From contig NWUY0300012976.1 of assembly GCA_004151065.3 (NCBI GenBank), forward strand, positions 30,751 to 44,168: a DNA stretch of 13,418 bases, given 5' to 3'. Within the stretch, counting starts at the first letter, position 1. Each line of letters begins with the position of its first letter. The notes beneath the pieces were generated by a model that saw only the letters and a list, made by a program, of their open reading frames with translations, ran no database searches and had not been told where the DNA came from. This stretch comes from Larix sibirica. Its lineage: Eukaryota; Streptophyta; Pinopsida; Pinales; Pinaceae. The position numbers and the translations under genes are program-made. This document shows positions 7,932 to 13,418 of this stretch, piece by piece.

Positions 7932-9680
7932 ATGGATTGGGTAAATAAATTTCCACATTGTGTGGACATATTGAAGAATGCAGGTTGGTTTTCTATGTGC
8001 GAGAGAATTCGAGACCACAATGTTCAGGTGATTGAACATTTTTCCTTGAATTTGAAAGGGTCAGTGGTATATTTCATTGGATTTGAGTTTTAAGTAACTG
8101 AAGAATCATTTACGGCCGCAATTGATGTAGTTCCAGAAGGGAAAATATGGTTTAAGAAGAATCTAGTCAATGCATATTATAATCAATTTCTTTTGCCTCA
8201 AAATAGAAACCCTGAATGGAGCGAGGGGATTTAGAGAAACTTCTTGCTGGAAGAATGGCATGACATCATGAATATTGTTCATTGTTATGTCACCTATGAG
8301 GGTCAAAGGTTCATTAAATATTTTTATATCATATGCGATTCCTGGTGCACATCACAGGTATCAAAATTTTAAATCTTCCTTATTACTTTTTTAAGAGTAT
8401 GACAAAAATGGCAACTAGGGTTCAGAACCATCCTGAACACACTAGTCATAGCATTTTCCATCATGGGCTAGTCATAGCATTTTCCTTATTACCCTAATAG
8501 ATCATGGTCACATTTTATATTTTGGTTTGGTTTTGATCCTGAACAAAAAGCACCAAAAAATGATAAGGATCAAGTTAAACATGGGAAAAGGAAGTGGCCT
8601 AGTACTTCAAAGAGAACGTTAAATAAATCTCCCAATAGTGATGAAAAGGAAAATTATGCACATAGTATTATTCCAAATCACGGGAAATGAGTCAATCCTG
8701 AACCAAAACCTGTTGCAGACACTTGCCAAATTTGACGAAGAACGGATTTTCTCAAAGGAAAATCTACTAGAAAACATTCAAGGTCAACAAAGCCGAACTT
8801 CTAATGGCAATGTTGAAAATGTTGAGAAAAAGGAGAAAATTGAAAAAAGTTATCATCCAAGCAGTTTGGATAAGGTACTTCTAAAATGTTACCTTCTCAT
8901 CTTGAAAAACCTAATTCTTGCATGTTGAAGTTTAAAAATATTAAGAGGAGACCTAAAAATCATCCTACCAATCATCTTAAGACTAAACTTAAAAGCTCTT
9001 TCAAACCCTAAAATAAAAAAGAATGAAATAGTTGGTGTTGAAGATTCATTTGATGAAGCGGATTTCCAATCTAGAAATTTAGAAGGGGTTTTGGAAGAAG
9101 TGTTAGACAAAATTTACCAGGGACTCAAAAATATTCTAGATATAATAATGAAGATCATGTAATCAAATAAGGTTTGAAGGATAATATCTGAGGAGAGGAA
9201 ATGTATGTAAGCTCTTTTGATATTAAAAATAAAGGGAAGTGTGTTGATGAACAAGAAATTGGTGAATCCTCCAAAATACAAGCTGTTTTGGTTGAAGTTA
9301 ATAATCCCGAAAAAGGTATTGTTGATCAAGCTCACTCAGAAAATCAATTAGAAACAAAAAAACAGAGGAAGGAATTAAATCAATAAAAGTCACAAAATGA
9401 ACATGTAAATGGATTCAATAACATGCTAATACAAGATAATCAAATGTTGAAGAAATATATTTAGGAATTGAATGTGAACTATATAGAATTGGTTCAAGTG
9501 GCTGATGATGCAGTAAAAAGAAGGAAAATGGCTCTGCAAAAGAATGATGAACTCATCAAGCAGAACAAGGAGCTTCAGGAGAAGCTACATGCCATGCAAA
9601 AAAAATGTTCACGCCTACAGAAAAAAGCACAAGGTCTGGATGGATTAGTTGTGCTAACTGAAGTAGCACGACAAGTATGA
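7932..9680 (+). pseudogene. Extra sense ORF after integrase, C-terminal coiled coil (broken)
   Basis: From ATG 7932, phase 3 reads MDWVNKFPHCVDILKNAGW, MCERIRDHNVQVIEHF, VTEESFTAAIDVVPEGK, IWFKKNLVNAYYNQFLLPQN and LLEEWHDIMNIVHCYVTYEG. It is broken by TAA 8091 and TAG 8232 and lost at TAA 8370. Phase 2 continues (LPYYFFKSMTKMATRVQNHP, FHHG) to 8497, then phase 3 (SWSHFIFWFGFDPEQK and a Lys-rich tail) to TGA 8688. After a scrambled Lys/Ser-rich stretch, phase 3 returns at 9201-9680 with stops at 9384 and 9462. Its end is a clear coiled coil (RRKMALQKNDELIKQNKELQ, EKLHAMQKKCSRLQKK). I recognise the layout as a plant retroelement ORF but know no activity. It sits where some elements carry an env-like gene, yet I see no signal peptide or membrane segment. 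Confidence 0.6.
8442..8485 (+). repeat. 26-bp spaced tandem duplication in the extra ORF
   Basis: CTAGTCATAGCATTTTCC occurs at 8442-8459 and exactly again at 8468-8485, with ATCATGGG between, giving a period of 26 bp. The duplication lies where the reading phase of the extra ORF changes, just before the TAA at 8495. Confidence 0.85.
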
Positions 9681-10192
9681 AGCTGTTTGGTTTAATCTCC
9701 TTTCATTTTTCCAAGTCAAAAGAAGATCGAAACTTTCAAGATAAAGTTTATCTCATATAAAGAAACATGTGTCATAGATTACAGCTAGCAGTTATTATTT
9801 GTTATAAATTTTGATAGATCAAGACTATGTATTAGTTGTTAGTTTGTTCCTATTAGTTGTTAGTTGCTAGATGAATTCCTTCATACTGATGTTATCTTTG
9901 TGAATACTTTTATAGAAATTGAATGATTCATGAGTTGTGTTTAAAATTTGTTTTGAACATAGTCTTACTAAACGTTGCAAGTAATTAGATTGTTTGTTTC
10001 CCTTGCATCATTATAGGTTTAAAATCTGGCATCTTTTCTCATATTATCTTTGTGTTAATCAACATCTTTTGTTTGTGGAATCTGATGTTTTTAGATGTCC
10101 TAAAATATTCCCTTTATATCCCACCATCTTTCATTATCATAACCAACCTATAAAAAAAAACCTTTTAAATATGAGGTGCCTAAGCTTTGTAA
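9681..10192 (+). other. AT-rich stretch without recognisable gene
   Basis: This lies downstream of the coiled-coil ORF, where a polypurine tract and 3' LTR should begin. A purine run AAAAGAAGATCGAAA near 9719-9733 is a weak polypurine candidate, but no TG start follows it closely. TATTAGTTGTTAGTT repeats with a 21-bp period at 9830 and 9851. I found no segment resembling 1-313, so an LTR cannot be called. The open frame at 9994-10197 has no protein-like pattern. Confidence 0.4.
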
Positions 10193-10393
10193 CCTAGTAG
10201 TCTAGTTGCAGACTTTAGGACTAACACTAAGCACACCACTTTTCAACTTCTTGCAACAAAAGGTGACAATGAAGTTGTGACTGCTAGAGTAGTTGCCTCT
10301 ACAGAATATGGGACACACAATGCATTNGATATTATATTGCCTTCTAGTGAAGTCCCCATGTGGATGAAGAAGAAGTGGATGTTATCACAGTAG
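10193..10393 (+). CDS. Short unrecognised open frame crossing an N
   Basis: An open frame of 66 codons without an ATG near its beginning runs from a TAA at 10190 to TAG 10391, across the N at 10327. It reads in part TTFQLLATKGDNEVVTARVV, ASTEYGTHNA and DIILPSSEVP. The mixed hydrophobic/charged pattern looks more protein-like than the surrounding AT-rich shadows, so it could be an exon or a remnant of another element. I do not recognise it. Its last 30 bases overlap the start of the second integrase copy in another phase, so its true end is probably earlier. The reverse-strand frame over 10243-10545 is not convincing. Confidence 0.25.
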   Translation, partial: PSSLVADFRTNTKHTTFQLLATKGDNEVVTARVVASTEYGTHNAXDIILPSSEVPMWMKKKWMLSQ

Positions 10394-11341
10394 AATTGCA
10401 TGGAGGTGCTTGTGGTGGGAACTGTTATTGGAAATCCACTGCCTTTAAGATTCAGAGAGTAGAATATTATTGGCCTTCGATATTTCCAGATGTTTATGCT
10501 TGAGTAAGAGCCAGTATTGAATGCCAAAATTTTGCAGGAAAACAAAAGTTTCTTCCTTTGCCATTAAATACTATAGCAGTAGAGACACCCTTTTAGTAGT
10601 GGGAGTTAGATTTCATAGGTGAAATCAATCCTCCTTCAAGTGGGAAACATAAGTGTATTCTGATGGCCACTGACTTCTTTACAAAATGGGTAGAAGCGAT
10701 TCCCACTAGGAAATCAACTGATAAAGTCATAATTAATTTCTTGGAAGAGAATATCTTGAGTAGATTTGGTTGTCCCATAAAACTTGTGACTGATAATGCT
10801 ACAGCTTTTCATTCTCATGACATGGTGCACTTTTGTGAAAAGCATGGTATTTTTCTTAAGCATTCGACCCCATATTATCCGCAGGGAAATGGTTTGGCAC
10901 TTCTCCATTTCATCTTGTTTATGGAATTGATATTGTTTTTCCTATCTAATTGGGTTTACAAGTGATGAATTTTATGCAAGACAATTTAGAAGAACCAAAT
11001 GATGTCAAAAGGTGAATTTTTCGGTGATTGAAGTTCAATAGAAAAGAGAATTGCTAGCAAAGAAGGCTCAAGCATATAAAAATGAGGTAAAAGTATGATT
11101 TGACAAGAAAATCAAAGAGAATACTTTTCTTCCTAGTTATTTTGTGCTTAGGTGTGATACAAGAAGAGATGACAAGCAGAAGCATGGTAAATTTTATAAC
11201 TTGTGGTGGGGACCATTCAAGATAGTTAAAATTTTGGGAAAGAACACTTTTGTGCTACAAAACATGGAGAGTGAAGAGCTTGCAAGTTGATTTAATGGGC
11301 ATTTTTGGAAATATTTTCTTAAATACCGAGTTCATTGGTGA
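10363..11341 (+). pseudogene. Second partial integrase copy of the same family (broken)
   Basis: Similarity to the first integrase begins near 10363 (compare about 5940), so everything before the zinc domain is absent. Phase 1 reads VELHGGACGG, YYWPSIFPDVYA, LDFIGEINPPSSGKHK, FFTKWVEAIPTRKSTDKV and STPYYPQGNGLA. TGA 10501 and two adjacent TAGs (10594, 10597) interrupt it; both TAGs stand where the first copy has CAG codons. Catalytic Asp 1 (GAT 10609) and Asp 2 (GAT 10792) are present here, but a deletion of about 127 bp at 10894-10898 removes the Glu. The zinc site is damaged (second His is Asn, first Cys is Ser). The C-terminal part (DTRRDDKQKHGKFYNLWWGP) carries more stops and a shift. Confidence 0.88.
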
Positions 11342-11867
11342 CCACATTTTAATTTATATATTAGTAAAACTGCATGTTTTGTTGAATAAGACTCCATCCC
11401 AATGGATTTGCATAGGTATGTAGTGTTCAGTTTTTTTTCAACAGAGTATGCTTTCAGCAGAATTTAATTTCAGTCAAAGGCACTTGGTCAACATGTTTTT
11501 GGATCCTCACAAGAAGGAATCCATCCCCAGCCGGAGCCATATGTTAGTACTGGAGTTGGAATCCTAAATAATCCCTATTTGTTTGTTTTATCCCTTTTTG
11601 AATATTTTAAACTTTGTTTCTAAATTTTTCCAAGTATTTGTTTGTTTTATCCCTTTTTCAATATTTTGAACTTTGTTTCTAAACTTTTCCAAGTATTTCT
11701 TATTGCATTTTCCCTTTGTAACCTTTAGGTGTACTTGCATGCATTTATTTTATTAATAAGTTTAAGTTTGGCTCTTATCTATATTTAACTCTTTATAATA
11801 TTTTTCATCATGATAATTCATATGGTTTTCAGTCTTATTTTGAAATAATTATCCAAAGTGCAAGACA
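11342..11867 (+). other. Post-integrase spacer, copy 2
   Basis: This follows the second integrase copy as 7035 onward follows the first. It shares TTGTTGAATAAGACTCCA with CCCAATGGATTTG after it, CACTTGGTC, and the ATGTTAGT block at about 11541. From 11543 it also closely matches 13187-13418. It begins TGTTAG and stops at CAAGACA beside the N at 11868. That TG...CA look suggests an LTR, but the homologous position in copy 1 lies before the extra ORF, and no primer site follows. I therefore call it spacer. Confidence 0.55.
11581..11698 (+). repeat. 59-bp imperfect tandem duplication
   Basis: Unit 11581-11639 (GTTTGTTTTATCCCTTTTTG...) is followed directly by 11640-11698, with about four mismatches. 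The third spacer copy (13205-13265) has only one unit, so the duplication arose in this copy and is old enough to have collected changes. Confidence 0.85.
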
Positions 11868-11868
11868 N

Positions 11869-13168
11869 CCCCCTGATCTTCTTTGAAAATATTGGAGAAA
11901 TGATTAACACCAAACTTATCCAGATCTTTGAAGCCATTGAATTGAGAACCTTCATCATCTTCTGATTTCCAAATAGATTTTTTGTGCTGTCCATGTTTAA
12001 CAAAATTATGAAAAAAAAATTGTTGCCATCCCCCTTCTGAAGCCTGATTGCTCTACTCTTAAGCTTCCACAAGGATTCATTTACATCAAGGATCTTAGTT
12101 CTCCTCAACAATAAAGTCATAACATGTTTTCTTTGCTCATCCGACACAAAGCCTTTAGGATGTTTATCATAATACTCATCCAAAGTGACTTCAAGCTCTT
12201 CTATCTCTTGATCCATTCTGTTCCTTCTCTTGGTTTCCCAAGAAACAATCATGCTCTTAATTTTCTTCATATTATTAAGGAACTAAATCCCTGCAGAGAC
12301 ACCACATTGATAATCAAAAGGAACCTAAGACCTTTTGACCAACTCTTTGAATTCTTCATCTTGCAGCGAATTGGAGTTAAATTTAAAGGAGTTGGGATGT
12401 TTATTCACAACCAAAAAAACCTCCAAAAAATAGGGAAATGGTCAGATCCCCCCCTTTCCCCCACCCATTGTCTAATATTGGAAGCAATGTCAAGGACACC
12501 TTCATTGACAATAAATCTGTTTATCCTCTTAGCAATACTGTCAGCACCATCCTCTTAGCAATACTGTCAGCACCAACTCTCGTATTTATCCAAGTGGGTT
12601 TGAGTTTAGAGGGTATAATGTCGTACCATCCACATTCATCAAGTTTGCAAATAAAATAATCCAACAGAGGGTCCTTAATGGCATTACACCCCTATATTTC
12701 CCCTTCACCGAGAGAAAAATTAAAATTGCCCCGCACAATAACTATGTCTCCACTAGTTAACACTGAACTGGAAAAGCATTCCCAGAAAGGTGCCCTTTGT
12801 TGATAAGGGCCATAGACATTTATGATGGAGAAGGCATTCCCCATTTTTCTACAGAACAAAGATCCTGGTTCCCAAAACTGAAGGGAGGGACCAACAATTG
12901 GTACGTAGGAAGAGGTTGGTCCTCTAGCCTGTGATGAGAGCCCCATAATGACCTGAAGCATCCAAGAAGAGAAGTCCCACCTAGGAAAAAACAAATTTAA
13001 ATTAGACACAATAACCTCACCAACAACAATAGTCTCACAGAGAAGGATGATACAAGGCTTTTTATCGAAAATCAATCTTTTGAGGGCAAGTTTTTTGTCA
13101 AGGTACCCCAACCCTCAGACATTCATGGGAATAATCAACATTAAGGGAACAACGATCTGGGACTGCAT
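11869..13168 (-). pseudogene. L1-type LINE ORF2 fragment: endonuclease and pre-RT region (broken)
   Basis: Read on the minus strand from ATG 13168, the frame passes a TGA (13117) in the expected NVRGLG motif and continues GYLDKKLALKRLIF. Endonuclease landmarks follow: IILLCETIV (the catalytic Glu, usually QET), SIINVYGPYQQRAPFWECF and IVIVRGNFNF (usually GDFN, so Asp to Asn). After a stop come LLDYFICKLDECGWYDIIPS, KLKPTWIN and a Ser-Asp-His-Phe-Pro box in another phase. The segment 12270-11869 has SWETKRRNRMDQEIEELEVT and ESLWKLKSRAIRLQKGDGNN, the stretch normally just before RT. RT, the rest of ORF2 and the poly(A) tail are missing, cut at the N at 11868. APE-type endonucleases nick target DNA. 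Plus-strand frames over 12124-12659 are shadows. Confidence 0.85.
12523..12574 (-). repeat. Perfect 26-bp tandem duplication inside the LINE
   Basis: The 26 bases at 12523-12548 (ATCCTCTTAGCAATACTGTC then AGCACC on the + strand) are repeated exactly at 12549-12574. On the LINE coding strand this falls in the GADSIAKR region of the endonuclease. Since 26 is not a multiple of three, the duplication shifts the frame. Perfect identity means it is recent relative to the rest of the decay. Confidence 0.95.
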
Positions 13169-13185
13169 GCTCTAAGGGTCCCAGG

Positions 13186-13418
13186 TGTTAGTATTGGAGT
13201 TGCAATCCTAAATAAACCCTGTTTGAATCTTTAAACTTTGTTTCTAAACTTTTCCAAGTATTTCTTATTGCATTTTCCCTTTGTAACCTTTAGGTGTCCT
13301 TGCATGTTTTTATTTATTTATTAATAAGTCTAAGTTTGACTCTTATCTATATTTGACTCTTTATAATAGTTTTCATCATGATAATTCATATGGTTTTCAA
13401 TCTTATTTTGAAATAATT
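13186..13418 (+). other. Post-integrase spacer, copy 3, cut by window end
   Basis: GTGTTAGTATTGGAGTTGCA begins a close match to 11542 onward. It runs through ACTTTGTTTCTAAACTTTTC, CCTTTGTAACCTTTAGGTGT and ATGATAATTCATATGGTTTT to the last base, which pairs with about 11850. It lacks the 59-bp duplication of copy 2. It directly follows the 5' side of the LINE fragment, with a 17-bp gap to the possible LINE ATG. Confidence 0.8.

Noticed and set aside
9994-10197. Open frame with an ATG in the gap after the coiled-coil ORF
   Set aside because: It is a 67-codon AT-rich frame with no protein-like pattern and no relation to neighbouring elements, and is expected by chance.
11543-11867. A complete TG...CA LTR of about 325 bp, paired with 13187-13418
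   Set aside because: The equivalent sequence in the first element lies between integrase and the extra ORF, no primer site follows 11867, no convincing polypurine tract precedes either copy, and neither matches the presumed 5' LTR at 1-313.
12124-12659. Plus-strand open frames over the LINE region
   Set aside because: They lie opposite a clear minus-strand endonuclease and pre-RT region and are shadows of it.

Overview
The window is AT-rich plant nuclear DNA made almost entirely of decayed retroelements. The evidence is a Ty3/gypsy element of the Tat/Athila type with a tRNA-Asp-like primer site, an L1-type LINE fragment, pervasive in-frame stops and small indels, and no intact host gene. A large-genome seed plant fits. 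The wording of the post-integrase ORF reminds me of conifer repeats, but that is memory and low confidence. I found no tRNA, rRNA, CRISPR array or bacterial-style operon.

Layout, + strand. Positions 1-313 are probably the end of a 5' LTR, followed by a decayed primer binding site at 319-336 and a leader. A broken gag follows (457-2208); its N-terminal part is present twice, at 590-1096 and 1098-1600, separated by a single N. A gag-pol linker (2209-2760) leads into a broken pol with this domain order: aspartic protease (2761-3430), an archaeal-type RNase H (3471-3863), a linker (3864-4302), reverse transcriptase (4303-5310), the ordinary gypsy RNase H (5311-5771) and integrase (5772-7034). After a non-coding spacer (7035-7931) comes an extra sense-strand ORF (7932-9680) that ends in a coiled coil. 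No 3' LTR could be paired with the 5' end.

The right part is a patchwork. Positions 9681-10192 hold nothing recognised, and 10193-10393 is a short unrecognised open frame crossing an N. A second partial copy of the same family follows (integrase 10363-11341, spacer 11342-11867). After another N, the minus strand carries a LINE endonuclease fragment (13168 down to 11869). The window ends in a third copy of the family spacer (13186-13418).

Nothing here is likely to make a working protein. In life, Gag would form the particle, protease would cut the polyprotein, RT and RNase H would copy the RNA, and integrase would insert the DNA. The role of the coiled-coil ORF is unknown. The points most worth a second look are the RNase H upstream of RT, the post-integrase ORF, the 22-26 bp duplications found at frameshifts, and the three single Ns, which may mark assembly joins.
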